This document shows, piece by piece, positions 7,438 to 16,874 of a stretch of DNA of 64,000 bases (position 1 is the first letter of the stretch; every line of letters starts with the position of its first letter). The stretch is from the NCBI RefSeq assembly GCF_030268965.1, contig NZ_BSSE01000013.1, positions 5,642 to 69,641 of the forward strand. The letters run 5' to 3'. A program made the translations under genes and the position numbers. The notes under the pieces are model-generated. The model searched no databases. It was given only the letters and a program-made list of their open reading frames with translations, and was not told where the DNA came from. This stretch comes from Microtetraspora sp. NBRC 16547. Its GTDB lineage: Bacteria; Actinomycetota; Actinomycetes; Streptosporangiales; Streptosporangiaceae.

Positions 7438-8385
7438 TCAGGCGGCCCCGAGGACGTCCACGACGAACACGATGGTGTCGGTGCCCTTGATGCCGCCCTG
7501 GGGGTTGCCCTCCTTGCCGTACCCGAGCTCCGGCGGGATCGTGATCACGACGCGGCTGCCGACCGGCACGCCGGTGAGGCCCTGGGACCAGCCCTTCACG
7601 ACCTGGTTGAGCGGGAACGTCGCCGGCTCACCGCGCTCCCAGCTGGAGTCGAACTGCTTGTCCGTGCCCCAGATCTTGCCGGTGTAGTGCGCGAGAACCA
7701 TCTGGTCGGCGGTGACCTTGGGACCGGTGCCCTTGATCACGGTCTTGACGACGAGGCCCTTGGGCGGCTTGGCGGTGGTCTTGGTGGTCAGCGTCGGAGC
7801 CTTGTCATCGCCCGGGTTGACGAGCTTGACGCCCTCGATGCCGGGGTCGGTCGCGGAGCCGTGGGCCGCCTTGGTCGCCGCCGAGATCACGTCGACCACG
7901 AGCACCTGGGACGTGGTGTCGAAGTCGGTGCCCTGCTGCTTGGCGGCGGCGAGCTGGTCCGGCGTCAGGTTGTCCTTGGCGATCACCGCGAGGACGCGGC
8001 CGCCGGGCTTGGCGCCGACCAGGGCCTCATGCAGCGCCTTGGGCAGCTGCGGGTTGACCGTGACGAACTCGGACTTGCCCTGGTCGTAGTCCGACCCCGG
8101 AGACTTGTTGTCCTTGCCGTCCCAGTTGTAGACGGTCACCTTGGCGGTGAGCACGTCACCGTCCTTGACCGGCTCGCCCTTGCCCTCGACGACCTTCTCC
8201 GAGGAGGACGTCAGCCGCGGCTTCCCAGCCGGGAACGTCACGGTGGGCTTCTGGTCGGCCTGCCCCGTCACCTTGATCCCTGACCCGCCCGTCGGACCCG
8301 CGCCGGTGTCGCTCTTCTGGGCGGTTCCGCAGGCTGCGGCGAATATCAAGGGCAGAGCAGCGAGTACTGCCGTACGGCGGCGCAT
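7438..8385 (-). CDS. FKBP-type peptidyl-prolyl isomerase lipoprotein
   Basis: A 315-residue exported lipoprotein. The signal peptide ends in a lipobox FAAAC with Cys19. The C-terminal FKBP domain (about 210-315) has the expected VLAHYTGKIWGTDKQFDSSW, GWSQGLTGVPVGSRVVITIPPELGYG and the final FVVDVL strand. The region at about 60-155 looks like a second, degenerate FKBP-like domain (VKDGDVLTAKVTVYNW, ALVGAKPGGRVLAVI). It should catalyse prolyl isomerisation of proteins on the outer face of the membrane. It is located downstream of pafA on the same strand. RBS AGAGGAA precedes the ATG. Confidence 0.93.
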   Translation of the reverse strand: MRRRTAVLAALPLIFAAACGTAQKSDTGAGPTGGSGIKVTGQADQKPTVTFPAGKPRLTSSSEKVVEGKGEPVKDGDVLTAKVTVYNWDGKDNKSPGSDYDQGKSEFVTVNPQLPKALHEALVGAKPGGRVLAVIAKDNLTPDQLAAAKQQGTDFDTTSQVLVVDVISAATKAAHGSATDPGIEGVKLVNPGDDKAPTLTTKTTAKPPKGLVVKTVIKGTGPKVTADQMVLAHYTGKIWGTDKQFDSSWERGEPATFPLNQVVKGWSQGLTGVPVGSRVVITIPPELGYGKEGNPQGGIKGTDTIVFVVDVLGAA

Positions 8386-8410
8386 GTGGATTCCTCTAGA
8401 CAGACAGCTA

Positions 8411-8434
8411 GGTTCGGGTAACCCTACCCGAACC
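8411..8434 (-). terminator. 10-bp hairpin between pafA and the FKBP gene
   Basis: GGTTCGGGTA (8411-8420) pairs perfectly with 8425-8434 around a 4-nt loop. It can end pafA transcripts. The same arms contain TAGGGT on the minus strand, a plausible -10 box for the FKBP gene, so terminator and promoter may overlap. Confidence 0.6.
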
Positions 8435-8458
8435 CGCTGTCGGCCCGAGGTAAAGAGC

Positions 8459-9817
8459 TCACATGCCCGCGATCAGCTTGTCGACCCGTTCGTCAACGCT
8501 GCGGAAAGGATCCTTGCAGAGCACCGTCCGCTGGGCCTGGTCGTTGAGCTTGAGATGCACCCAGTCGACGGTGAAGTCGCGGCGCTTCTCCTGGGCCTTG
8601 CGGATGAACTCTCCGCGCAGCTTGGCCCGTGTGGTCTGCGGCGGAACCGATTTCGCCTCGAAGATCCGGACGTCCGAGGCCACCCGTTCGACGGAGCCGC
8701 GCCGCTGCAGGAGGTAGTAAAGCCCGCGCCTCCGGTGGACGTCGTGGTAGGCCAGATCGAGCTGGGCGACCCGCGGAGACGACAGCGGGAGGTCGTACTT
8801 CCGCCTGTACCGTTCGATCAGCTGGTACTTGGTGACCCAGTCGATCTCGCGGGAGACGAGATCGAGATCGCCGGTGTCGACCGCCCGGAGCGTGCGCTCC
8901 CACAGCTCCAGCACCCGCTTGCTCGTGTCGTCGCCGCCCCTGCGGTCCACGAAGTCCTTGGCCTTGAGGAGGTACTCCTCCTGGATCTCCAGCGAGGACG
9001 CCTCCCGGCCGTTCGCCAGGCGGACCCGGCGTCGCCCGGTCATGTCGTGCGACACCTCGCGGATCGCCCGGATCGGGTTCTCCAGTGACAGGTCGCGCAT
9101 CACGACACCGGCCTCGATCATGCGCAGCACCAGGTCGGTGGCGCCGACCTTGAGCAGCATCGTGGTCTCGCTCATGTTGGAGTCGCCGACGATGACGTGC
9201 AGGCGCCGGAACCGCTCGGCGTCGGCGTGCGGCTCGTCCCTGGTGTTGATGATCGGCCGCGACCGGGTGGTGGCGGAGGACACGCCCTCCCAGATGTGCT
9301 CCGCCCGCTGCGACACGCAATAGACCGCGCCGCGCGGCGTCTGCAGCACCTTGCCCGCGCCGCAGATGATCTGCCGGGTGACGAGGTATGGGATCAGGAC
9401 GTCGGCCAGCCGCCCGAACTCGCCGTGCCGGCCGACGAGGTAGTTCTCATGACAGCCGTAGGAGTTGCCCGCGGAGTCGGTGTTGTTCTTGAACAGGTAG
9501 ATGTCCCCCGCGATGCCCTCCTCCCGGAGCCGCTTCTCGGCGTCCAGGAGGAGTCCTTCGAGGATGCGCTCCCCCGCCTTGTCGTGGGTGACCAGCTCCA
9601 CGACGTTGTCGCACTCGGGGGTGGCGTACTCAGGATGGCTGCCCACGTCGAGGTACAGACGCGCGCCGTTACGGAGGAAGACGTTGCTCGATCGGCCCCA
9701 GGACACCACTCGCCGGAACAAGTACCGGGCGACCTCGTCCGGCGACAGCCTCCGCTGCCCCCTGAACGTGCAGGTGACGCCGTACTCGTTCTCCAGCCCG
9801 AAGATGCGTCGATCCAT
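8459..9817 (-). CDS. pafA: Pup-protein ligase PafA
   Basis: A 452-residue glutamine-synthetase-like ligase that phosphorylates the C-terminal Glu of Pup and joins it to lysines of target proteins. The N-terminus [16 protein letters not shown] carries the nucleotide-binding Glu residues, and Asp57 in [15 protein letters not shown] matches the proposed catalytic base. Further family blocks are [19 protein letters not shown] and [18 protein letters not shown]. The start is ATG 9817 (an adjacent GTG at 9820 is also in frame); TAGGGT six bases upstream suggests a leaderless transcript, though GAGG could serve as a weak ribosome-binding site. Length is normal for the family. Confidence 0.97.
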   Translation of the reverse strand: MDRRIFGLENEYGVTCTFRGQRRLSPDEVARYLFRRVVSWGRSSNVFLRNGARLYLDVGSHPEYATPECDNVVELVTHDKAGERILEGLLLDAEKRLREEGIAGDIYLFKNNTDSAGNSYGCHENYLVGRHGEFGRLADVLIPYLVTRQIICGAGKVLQTPRGAVYCVSQRAEHIWEGVSSATTRSRPIINTRDEPHADAERFRRLHVIVGDSNMSETTMLLKVGATDLVLRMIEAGVVMRDLSLENPIRAIREVSHDMTGRRRVRLANGREASSLEIQEEYLLKAKDFVDRRGGDDTSKRVLELWERTLRAVDTGDLDLVSREIDWVTKYQLIERYRRKYDLPLSSPRVAQLDLAYHDVHRRRGLYYLLQRRGSVERVASDVRIFEAKSVPPQTTRAKLRGEFIRKAQEKRRDFTVDWVHLKLNDQAQRTVLCKDPFRSVDERVDKLIAGM

Positions 9818-9823
9818 CACCTC

Positions 9824-9829
9824 ACCCTA
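9824..9829 (-). promoter_or_regulatory. -10 box TAGGGT of pafA
   Basis: On the minus strand TAGGGT is followed by GAGGTG and then the pafA ATG, so transcription would start at or beside the start codon. Confidence 0.5.
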
Positions 9830-9914
9830 TGTCTCCAAGGGGACAGGCGGATAGGGATAGGTCACAGGTGTGTCGACGTACGGCTACCGCGGGCGTGGCG
9901 GTAGCCGTACCCGG

Positions 9915-10604
9915 TCACGGGGCGTAGATCTCGACGACCTTCGCGATCTGGTGGTTCTTCACGGTGATCAGCGCGTACAGGCCGCCCTTGACCGCGCGGG
10001 AGATGAGCGTGTCCCGCGAGCAGCTCTGGGTGCCGACGTACTGGTTGTTGATCGTCTGGTCCTTGCCGTCACAGCCGACCGCGCTGAGGAAGACGACGTT
10101 CTTGGCGATCGGGGCGGCGAACGCCATCACGTCGCCCTCCTTGGGCCCCTCGAAGCGGCTCTCGCCGCTGCTCGGGTCCTTGACGAACTTGATGGGAACG
10201 TACTCGGCGACGTTCGCGTCCTGCATCGTCCTGAGCTCACCGCGGACGATGCCGTCGCGGCTGGGGCTGATGCCCTTGGTGAAATCGTGCCCGGGGTCGG
10301 ACTGGAACTGCTCACCGAAGATCGGCGGGGTCTTGTCCGAGATCGGCGGCCAGTCGTCGTCCTGCGGGTCGTCGAACACGGCGTTGGAGCTGGGCTCGGC
10401 CGCGGGCGGCGAGGAGGACACCTCGGGGGTCGGCTCCTCCGACGGGGACGGGGGCGCTGTCACCGTGACCGTGGCCGTGGGAGCGGCGGCGGAGCCGGAC
10501 GAGCCCGAGCAGGCGGCCAGCGAAAGGGCGGAAACGGCGATGGCGACGGGAACGCCCACCCGCCGAAATGCGCCGAAAGTCGTAAAGTCCGTGAATATCG
10601 TCAT
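9915..10604 (-). CDS. Putative lipoprotein of unknown function
   Basis: A 229-residue exported protein. The signal peptide has a lipobox LSLAAC with Cys32, followed by a low-complexity Ser/Pro/Thr/Glu linker (about 33-90). The C-terminal globular part (about 100-229) is without recognisable family; it contains two Cys (SAVGCDGKDQ and GTQSCSRD) that could form a disulphide. It lies between pafA and prcA on the same strand. A -10-like TAGTCT is found nine bases before the ATG on the minus strand. Placement within the pup locus is seen directly; any functional link is unproven. Confidence 0.75.
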   Translation of the reverse strand: MTIFTDFTTFGAFRRVGVPVAIAVSALSLAACSGSSGSAAAPTATVTVTAPPSPSEEPTPEVSSSPPAAEPSSNAVFDDPQDDDWPPISDKTPPIFGEQFQSDPGHDFTKGISPSRDGIVRGELRTMQDANVAEYVPIKFVKDPSSGESRFEGPKEGDVMAFAAPIAKNVVFLSAVGCDGKDQTINNQYVGTQSCSRDTLISRAVKGGLYALITVKNHQIAKVVEIYAP

Positions 10605-10765
10605 AACCGCATGAGACTAGCGAAACCCGGGTTGGGTTTGTCCGTAACCCGTGATCTCCACCACGGGCGCGCGTACGGCGGCAGCCGCCGCACCTGTCCC
10701 ACTCCATGGGCGACCGCGCACAGAGCGCCCGAAGCCCAGCGAGCGGAGCGAGCCGGTAAGCACAG

Positions 10766-10793
10766 CGCCGCGCCCCGGGGAGGGGGCGCGGCG
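10766..10793 (-). terminator. 11-bp hairpin downstream of prcA
   Basis: CGCCGCGCCCC (10766-10776) pairs with 10783-10793, loop of 6 nt. It follows the prcA stop codon and probably ends the prcBA transcript. Confidence 0.7.
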
Positions 10794-10813
10794 GGCAACC
10801 TGCGGCGGGAGCG

Positions 10814-11596
10814 TTACTCGCCCGAGCCGGTGTCGATCTCGCCCTCGGGACCGATGGGCGGTGCCGTCTCGGGGGCGGGAGCCGGGGCCGGCTCGGCGGG
10901 CGGGGCCACGATCTCGTCGAGCAGCCGCTGCAGTCGGGGACCGGCGAGACGGAGGAACTTGCGGTGCTCGCGGTTGCGGTCGAGTACGGCCACCTCGAGC
11001 TGCCCCGGGGCCGGGCGCTCTCCTCCGGGCTCGGTGAGGGCGAACAGCGCGGCGTCGAGTGCCTGGGCGAGCGGCAGGCCCTCGCTGTAGCGCTCCTTCA
11101 GCCGGCCGCTGACCGCCTCCGCCTGACCGCCGATGACGGCCATGCCCTGCTCGTCGAAGACCGAGCCGTCGAAGGTGAGCCGGTAGATCTGGTCCCGTTC
11201 CGGCTCCTCGCCGACCTCGGCGACGACGATCTCCACCTCCAGCGACTTGATCGACTCGGTGAAGATCATGCCGAGCTGCTGGGCGTAGAGGTTGGCCAGT
11301 CCACGGCCGGTCACGTCGCTGCGGTTGTAGGTGTAGCCGTTGATGTCGGCGTAGCGGATGCCCGCCAGGCGAAGCGACTCGAACTCGTTGTACCGCCCGA
11401 CCGCCGCGAACCCGATCCGGTCGTAGATCTCACTGATCTTGTGCAGCGCCTTGGACGGGTTGGGCGCCACGAACAGGATGCCGTCGGCATACTGCATGAC
11501 GACCACGCTGCGGCCTCGCGCGATGCCCTTCCGCGCATATTCCGCCCTGTCCCGCATGATCTGCTCGGGTGAGGCATATCCAAAGGGCATGGACAC
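10814..11596 (-). CDS. prcA: Proteasome subunit alpha
   Basis: A 260-residue 20S core alpha subunit. The N-terminus [14 protein letters not shown] is characteristic of the gating segment in actinobacterial PrcA. The body shows the alpha-type fold motifs ([37 protein letters not shown]). The C-terminal 35 residues are a Pro/Ala/Glu-rich tail longer than the mycobacterial one. It lies 22 bp after prcB on the same strand and is surely co-expressed with it; four stacked heptameric rings form the degradation chamber fed by Arc/Mpa. Confidence 0.97.
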   Translation of the reverse strand: MSMPFGYASPEQIMRDRAEYARKGIARGRSVVVMQYADGILFVAPNPSKALHKISEIYDRIGFAAVGRYNEFESLRLAGIRYADINGYTYNRSDVTGRGLANLYAQQLGMIFTESIKSLEVEIVVAEVGEEPERDQIYRLTFDGSVFDEQGMAVIGGQAEAVSGRLKERYSEGLPLAQALDAALFALTEPGGERPAPGQLEVAVLDRNREHRKFLRLAGPRLQRLLDEIVAPPAEPAPAPAPETAPPIGPEGEIDTGSGE

Positions 11597-11618
11597 CGGT
11601 GGTGATCCTCTCTTCGAG

Positions 11619-12455
11619 TTATCGCAGCGGAGCGGTGGGGCCGTCGGGGTCGGTCATCCGAGCGTCGAGCATGCCCTGGACGTACTCCGCGATCTCCTCG
11701 TCGGACAGGCGGCGGAAGCCGTCCGCGGTGATCACCGCGACGACCGGCCAGATCTTCCGCGTCACGTCGGGACCGCCGGTCGCCGAGTCGTCGTCGGCGG
11801 CGTCGTAGAGGGCCTGCAGGCAGGTGAGCACGGTGTCCTCGGGGGTCGCGTTCTCCCGGTACAGCTTCTTCAGGGAGCCGCGCGCGAAGATCGAGCCGGA
11901 GCCGATCGAGTGGTACAGACGCTGCTCGTACGGCCCGCCGCCCACGTCGTACCCGAAGATCCGCCCGCCGTCGCGGTCGGGGTCGTACGCGGCGAAGAGC
12001 GGGACGACCACCAGGCCCTGCATCGCCATCGCGAGATTGCCCCGGATCATGGTGGCCAGGCGGTTGGCCTTGCCCTCGGTGGAGAGCGATCGGCCCTCCA
12101 TCTTCTCGTAGTGCTCCAGCTCCACGCGGTAGAGCCGGGCCAGCTCGATGCCGGTGCTCGCGGTGCCGGCGATGCCCATGCAGGAGTAGTCGTCGGCGCG
12201 GAAGACCTTCTCGATGTCCCGCTGGGAGATGATGTTGCCTGAGGTGGCGCGCCGGTCACCGGCCATCACCACGCCTCCGGCGCAGGTCGCGGCCACGATC
12301 GTGGTCGCGTGCGGGATCTGGTCTCCGACCGGGGCGGCCAGCGCCTGCGCGCGGATCGGCAGCAGGTCCGGTGCGTGTGCGCCGAGAAACTCGGTGAACG
12401 ACGACGACCCCGTGTTCATGAAGAGGTTGTTCATCCAGGCCTGCTGAGATGCCAC
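11619..12455 (-). CDS. prcB: Proteasome subunit beta (protease subunit)
   Basis: A 278-residue 20S beta subunit with a 50-residue propeptide. Autocleavage in PHA/TTIVA would expose the catalytic Thr51; Asp67 and Arg-rich GDRRATSG follow at the usual spacing. It is the N-terminal nucleophile protease of the core particle. Start is GTG 12455 with ribosome-binding site GGAGGGAG. Upstream on the minus strand GTGCAA and TAGGGT (18 bp apart) form a plausible promoter. Unlike most actinobacteria, pup is not directly upstream: 4.4 kb of opposite-strand genes lie between them. Confidence 0.97.
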   Translation of the reverse strand: MASQQAWMNNLFMNTGSSSFTEFLGAHAPDLLPIRAQALAAPVGDQIPHATTIVAATCAGGVVMAGDRRATSGNIISQRDIEKVFRADDYSCMGIAGTASTGIELARLYRVELEHYEKMEGRSLSTEGKANRLATMIRGNLAMAMQGLVVVPLFAAYDPDRDGGRIFGYDVGGGPYEQRLYHSIGSGSIFARGSLKKLYRENATPEDTVLTCLQALYDAADDDSATGGPDVTRKIWPVVAVITADGFRRLSDEEIAEYVQGMLDARMTDPDGPTAPLR

Positions 12456-12791
12456 GCGACTCCCTCCAAGCGTGCGTTGTTACGAACCGACCCTACTCAT
12501 GTCGCGGCGCTGGTTGCACTCTTCCCGATCAGCTAAGGGCGAACCGCCCGGATATATGGATTTGTCGCCAATGCCGAGGGAGGACGCGTTCGCGGGGAAG
12601 GTAGCGGTCGTGGAGAACCTCGGATACGAGGTGATGGCGCTGTGCACGTGACGCCCGCCTGGGAGGACTCGGGCCGCGCCGCCGCATGTCGGGGCGCTTC
12701 CGAGGGAATCTGTACCTGGTCACGAACCAGGGCAGAACGCTCATCCGCCCACGTTTCCGGCGGATCACGCCCAAAGTGATTGGGGGACGCC
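12456..12791. other. Intergenic region between divergent prcB and oxidoreductase gene
   Basis: This 336-bp region holds the likely prcB promoter (minus strand, -35 GTGCAA and -10 TAGGGT), a small GGGCG/CGCCC hairpin at 12537-12549, and a possible 31-codon ORF on the plus strand (see 12556-12651). GGGGGAC just before 12792 is the ribosome-binding site of the oxidoreductase gene. I see no other feature. Confidence 0.5.
12556..12651 (+). CDS. Possible 31-residue peptide
   Basis: An ATG at 12556 opens a 31-codon frame ending at TGA 12649-12651, and a second ATG at 12571 gives 26 residues. The peptide ends in NLGYEVMALCT with a single Cys near the C-terminus. Third positions are mostly G or C, as in neighbouring genes. 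The ribosome-binding site is weak (AAGGG about 16 bases upstream of the first ATG). It is the only plausible short ORF in the 336-bp prcB/oxidoreductase gap. It could be a chance ORF; I recognise no family. Confidence 0.25.
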   Translation: MDLSPMPREDAFAGKVAVVENLGYEVMALCT

Positions 12792-13901
12792 ATGAAGGTC
12801 GCCATCGTCGGGCTGGGGATCGCCGCGCAGGTGATGTACCTGCCGCTGCTGGCACGCCGCAGGGACCTCTTCGAGCTCAGCGCCGTCTGCGACCTCGACG
12901 AGGTCCACGCCGCGAAGATCGGCGCGGAGCTGGGCGTGGCCGCGTTCGACGACCCCATGACCATGCTCGGCAGAGGCGGCTTCGACGCGCTGATCGTGCT
13001 CACCAACGGATCGCACGCGCGGCTGGTCCGCGCCGCCCTCGACCGCGGTCACTGGGTGCTGTGCGAGAAGCCCCTCGCGTACAGCAGGGCCGAGCTGGCC
13101 GGGATCCCGGACGGCGCGCGGCTGATGGTGGGCTACATGAAGCAGTACGACCCGGCCGCCCAGCGGATGGCCGAGGTCCTCCACGAGGCAGGGGGCGCGG
13201 AGGCCGTACGGCACCTCGACGTGACCGTGCTGCATCCCTCCACCGAGTCGCAGCTCCTCTTCGCCAAGGCCCGGGCGTCGCGCCCCTCCCCCGAGGCGCT
13301 CGCGCCGTACGTCGAGGCGGATGAGGAGGCCCTCACGGCGGCGCTCGGCGCCGAGGCGCCCCAGCGGCTGCGCCGGCTCTACTCCCAGGTCGTCCTGGGC
13401 AGCCTCTGCCACGACCTGTCGCTGATGCGGATGTTCACCGGACCGCCCGGCACCGTGGACCACGTCGCCGTGTGGCCGGACGACGTCTTCCCGCCCTCGG
13501 TCGAGGCGAACGGCGACCTCGCCACCGGCAGGTACGGCATGCGCTGGCACTACCTGGCGGGATATCCGGCCTACCAGGAGCGGGTGGTCATCTACCACGA
13601 GCACGGTTCGCTCGAGCTCGACTTCCCGTCTCCCTACCTGATGAACACGCCCACCACGCTCACCTCGGTGACCCGTGTCGGGACCACCGAGCGGAAGATC
13701 GTCTTCCGGGACATCGCGGAGGCGTTCGAGCGGCAGCTCGTCGCCTTCCACCGGTTCGCCACCCAGGACGAACCCCCGCTCACCGGACGGGACGGCGCGC
13801 TGAGCGATATCGTCACGGCGCAGCGGATCATCCGGCGCCACGCCGAGTCCGCGGGCCTGCCGATCGGGGGCGAGGCCGGCGCCGCGGGCGGAACCCCCTG
13901 A
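12792..13901 (+). CDS. Gfo/Idh/MocA family oxidoreductase
   Basis: A 369-residue NAD(P)-dependent sugar dehydrogenase-like enzyme. The N-terminal Rossmann fold has MKVAIVGLGIAAQ (1-13), and CEKPLA (91-96) is the family EKP motif that contains the catalytic Lys. The C-terminal alpha/beta domain follows. The start is ATG 12792 with GGGGGAC upstream. It is nine bases from the next gene, a GH38 glycosidase, so the two form an operon that likely processes a mannoside or related glycoside by oxidation and hydrolysis. The pair sits on the opposite strand inside the proteasome locus, between prcB and pup. Confidence 0.9.
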   Translation: MKVAIVGLGIAAQVMYLPLLARRRDLFELSAVCDLDEVHAAKIGAELGVAAFDDPMTMLGRGGFDALIVLTNGSHARLVRAALDRGHWVLCEKPLAYSRAELAGIPDGARLMVGYMKQYDPAAQRMAEVLHEAGGAEAVRHLDVTVLHPSTESQLLFAKARASRPSPEALAPYVEADEEALTAALGAEAPQRLRRLYSQVVLGSLCHDLSLMRMFTGPPGTVDHVAVWPDDVFPPSVEANGDLATGRYGMRWHYLAGYPAYQERVVIYHEHGSLELDFPSPYLMNTPTTLTSVTRVGTTERKIVFRDIAEAFERQLVAFHRFATQDEPPLTGRDGALSDIVTAQRIIRRHAESAGLPIGGEAGAAGGTP

Positions 13902-13910
13902 GGAGCACGC

Positions 13911-16709
13911 GTGCACTTTGAGACCTCCCACGACATCGTCGTCGTCCCGCACACGCACTGGGACCGCGAGTGGTACCTCCCCTTCCAGCGGTTCCGCATG
14001 GGGCTCGTCCGCATGCTGGACGAGGTCCTCGACTTCATGGCGGCCGATCCGCTCTACCGCTTCACCGTGGACGGACAGCTCGCCGCCGTCGAGGACTACC
14101 TCGAGATCCGCCCGGAAAGGCGGGACGACGTCAGGAGGTTCGTCGAGGAGGGCCGCCTCGCCGTCGGCCCCTGGATGATCCTCGCCGACGAGTTCCTCTG
14201 CTCGGGCGAGACGCTGATCCGCAACCTGGAGTACGGCATGCGCGGCGCGGCCGCCCTCGGCGGGGCCATGCGGGTGGGCTACCTGCCGGACCAGTTCGGG
14301 CACTGCGCCCAGATGCCGCAGATCCTCTCACTCGCCGGGCTCCGGCACGCCTGTCTGTGGCGCGGCGTGCCCGCATCCGTCCGCCGGGACGCGTTCGCCT
14401 GGACGGGAGCCGACGGCTCCACCGTGGTCACCCGTTACCTGCCCGGAGGGTACGGCAACGCGGTCGCCCTGTTCAGCGGCCCGGCCGAGGGGCTACCCGA
14501 CCGGCTCTCCGCCTTCGCCGCGTCCATGCGCCCGTGGCGGCCGGACGGTCCCATGCTGGCGATGTACGGCGCCGACCACTCCGCCCCGGCGGCCGAGATC
14601 ACCGGACACGGGCTGCGCGTCGCCACTCTTGAGGAGTACCTGGAGCTGGCCGGGGTCCCCTCCGGCCTGCCGGAGATCCACGGCGAGCTGCGGTCGCACG
14701 CCCGGGCCAACATCCTCCCCGGGGTCGTCTCCGCCCGCGTCCCCCTCAAGCAGGCGATGGCCCGCGCCGAGCGGGTTGTCATCCGGTACGCCGAGCCGCT
14801 GTCCGCGCTCTGGCTGGCCGACCGTACGGCGTCCGCCCGGCTGCTCGAGCTCGCCTGGCGGCGGCTGATCGCCTGCTCCGGGCACGACTCCGTCACCGGC
14901 TGCGGAGCGGACGAGACCGCCCAGCAGGTCGCGGCGCGCATCGCGGAGGCGGAGCAGATCGGCCAGGCCGTGGTGGACCTGGTGAGCGCCACGCTGGCCG
15001 CCCAGGCGCCACGCGGCTCGCTGGTCGTGGTGAACCCGTCGCCGTTCGAGCGGACCGCGCTCGTGCTCGCCGACCTGCCGGAGCACCGGACCCGCCTGAC
15101 GGACGCCTCCGGGGGGGCCGTCGCCGTCCAGCGGCTGGAACACGCGCCCACGCTGCTCGACGAGACGGTCATGGACGACCTCTCCCAGCTCCTCGGCCGG
15201 GTCCACGAGCGGGAGCTGTTCGGCCACGAGATCGTCTCCTGGGAGACCGGGAAGGGCGTGTTCACGATCACGGTGAGCCGGCACGCGCCGGGTGACTACG
15301 CGTACGAGGACCTGCGCCGGGCCATCCTCGGGGCCGGTCCGGGCCCCTGGCGGGTCCGGACGCTCGCCGAGCCGGTCGTCACCGTCGCGGCGCAGGTCAC
15401 CGTCCCGCCGCTCGGTCGGTCCGTCCTGACCGCCGAGCCGGCTCTCGGCGGGCTCGTCCCGCTGACCCGCACTCCTGAGGCGGTGGCCGCATTGTTCGCA
15501 CCCGAGGGCACGCTCGACAACGGGTTGCTGCGCGTCACCGTCGCCGAGGACGGCACGCTGTCGCTGCGCGGCCGGGACGGGACCGAGGCGCACGGCGTGG
15601 GCCGCATCTCGCACGGCGGCGACATCGGGGACACCTACAACTACGCGCCCCCTCCGGGGGACCTGATCGTCGATCGGCCCGCGTACGTCAAGGTCGAGGA
15701 GATCTGCCGGGGGCCGCTCGTGTCCGTGCTGGAGGTCTCCCGCTCCTACGAATGGCCTGCTGACGCGGCGGCCACGGTGAGCACGGTGGTCACGACGCGG
15801 GTTGAGTTGCGCGCGGGCGAGCCGTTCGTCCGGTGCGAGCTCGACCTCGACGTTCACTGCCGGGATCACCGCCTCCGGTGGCACGCGCCGCTCCCTCGCC
15901 CGGCGTCCGAGTCGATCGCGGAGGGCCAGTTCGCGGTCGTACGGCGTGGCTGCCCGGACGGCATGGAGAGCGGTGGGGGCGAGCGGCCGATCCCGACCTT
16001 CCCCGCCGAGGGCTTCGTGGCGGCCGGCGGCGTGGCGGTGCTGCTCGACCACGTCACCGAGTACGAGTTACTCCCCGGCCGTGTGCCACCCGCCGTGTCC
16101 GCTGACGGCGGTGGAGCCGCTGACACGGGGATCGGCCGAGGAGAGAGCGCGGGCGAGACGTCCGGCGCACCGGAGCGCGCGGAACTGGCGCTCACGCTGA
16201 TGAGGTCGGTCGGCTACCTGTCACGGAACCAGAACCCCTACCGGGACGAACCGGCCGGGCCGCAGCTCGCGACTCCGGCCGCCCAGTGCCAGGGGCCGTT
16301 CTCGGCGCGGTTCGCCGTTCTGCCCTACGCGGGCGGCTGGGACGAGGCGCGACTGCCGCGCCTGGCCGAGGAGTTTCGCCAGGATCTGCTCGCCGTACCC
16401 GGATCCGGGACCGCCACCGCGGGCGGGACCGGCGACCGGCCCGATGCGGCGGCGCTCTCGCGGCGAGCGCCGGCGGTGTCGGGCGACGGCGTGATGATGG
16501 CCGCGCTCCGTGAGCGGGACGGCCGGTTGGAGATCCGCCTGGTCGCCGAGCATCCGAAGGCGACCGAGGCCGTGGTCACCGGGAACTTCACCGCCGCGTG
16601 TCTCGCCGACGCGCTCGGCTCTCCCACCGCCACGCTCGAGGTCTCAGCGGGCCGCGTACGGCTCCCACTGCGACCCTTCGAGATCGTCACCGTGCATTTG
16701 TGGGACTGA
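13911..16709 (+). CDS. Glycoside hydrolase family 38 (alpha-mannosidase-like)
   Basis: A 932-residue enzyme. The N-terminal catalytic domain begins with the GH38 zinc-binding HTHWDREW (14-21); Asp127 in GYLPDQFGH is the expected nucleophile and also a zinc ligand, and HDSVTG (325-330) supplies the last ligand. The middle three-helix bundle and the C-terminal beta-domain (about 370-932) are as in bacterial alpha-mannosidases, with an unusual Gly/Ala/Glu-rich insertion near 730-750. There is no signal peptide, so it should act on cytoplasmic mannosides. Start is GTG 13911 (RBS GAGGAG). Substrate is inferred from family only. Confidence 0.9.
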   Translation: MHFETSHDIVVVPHTHWDREWYLPFQRFRMGLVRMLDEVLDFMAADPLYRFTVDGQLAAVEDYLEIRPERRDDVRRFVEEGRLAVGPWMILADEFLCSGETLIRNLEYGMRGAAALGGAMRVGYLPDQFGHCAQMPQILSLAGLRHACLWRGVPASVRRDAFAWTGADGSTVVTRYLPGGYGNAVALFSGPAEGLPDRLSAFAASMRPWRPDGPMLAMYGADHSAPAAEITGHGLRVATLEEYLELAGVPSGLPEIHGELRSHARANILPGVVSARVPLKQAMARAERVVIRYAEPLSALWLADRTASARLLELAWRRLIACSGHDSVTGCGADETAQQVAARIAEAEQIGQAVVDLVSATLAAQAPRGSLVVVNPSPFERTALVLADLPEHRTRLTDASGGAVAVQRLEHAPTLLDETVMDDLSQLLGRVHERELFGHEIVSWETGKGVFTITVSRHAPGDYAYEDLRRAILGAGPGPWRVRTLAEPVVTVAAQVTVPPLGRSVLTAEPALGGLVPLTRTPEAVAALFAPEGTLDNGLLRVTVAEDGTLSLRGRDGTEAHGVGRISHGGDIGDTYNYAPPPGDLIVDRPAYVKVEEICRGPLVSVLEVSRSYEWPADAAATVSTVVTTRVELRAGEPFVRCELDLDVHCRDHRLRWHAPLPRPASESIAEGQFAVVRRGCPDGMESGGGERPIPTFPAEGFVAAGGVAVLLDHVTEYELLPGRVPPAVSADGGGAADTGIGRGESAGETSGAPERAELALTLMRSVGYLSRNQNPYRDEPAGPQLATPAAQCQGPFSARFAVLPYAGGWDEARLPRLAEEFRQDLLAVPGSGTATAGGTGDRPDAAALSRRAPAVSGDGVMMAALRERDGRLEIRLVAEHPKATEAVVTGNFTAACLADALGSPTATLEVSAGRVRLPLRPFEIVTVHLWD

Positions 16710-16750
16710 CAAGGCGCGATCACAGGGCGCGACGACCGGGCACCACCGCC

Positions 16751-16850
16751 GGGCACCTTCCTGAAGGCGCCAATGAAAGGTGCCCCTGAAAGGTGCCGGC
16801 CCGGGCCTCGGACTCCGCGGACCGTCCGCGGCCTCCTCCGGACCCGGGCC
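16751..16850. terminator. Stacked inverted repeats between convergent genes
   Basis: GGGCACCTT (16751-16759) pairs with 16777-16785. CCGCGGA (16815-16821) pairs with 16825-16831 over a 3-nt loop. GGCCCGGG (16798-16805) pairs with 16843-16850 around it. The region lies between the GH38 gene and pup, which converge, and likely terminates both. Confidence 0.7.
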
Positions 16851-16874
16851 TCCCCTCCGCGGCCGCTCCCGGCC

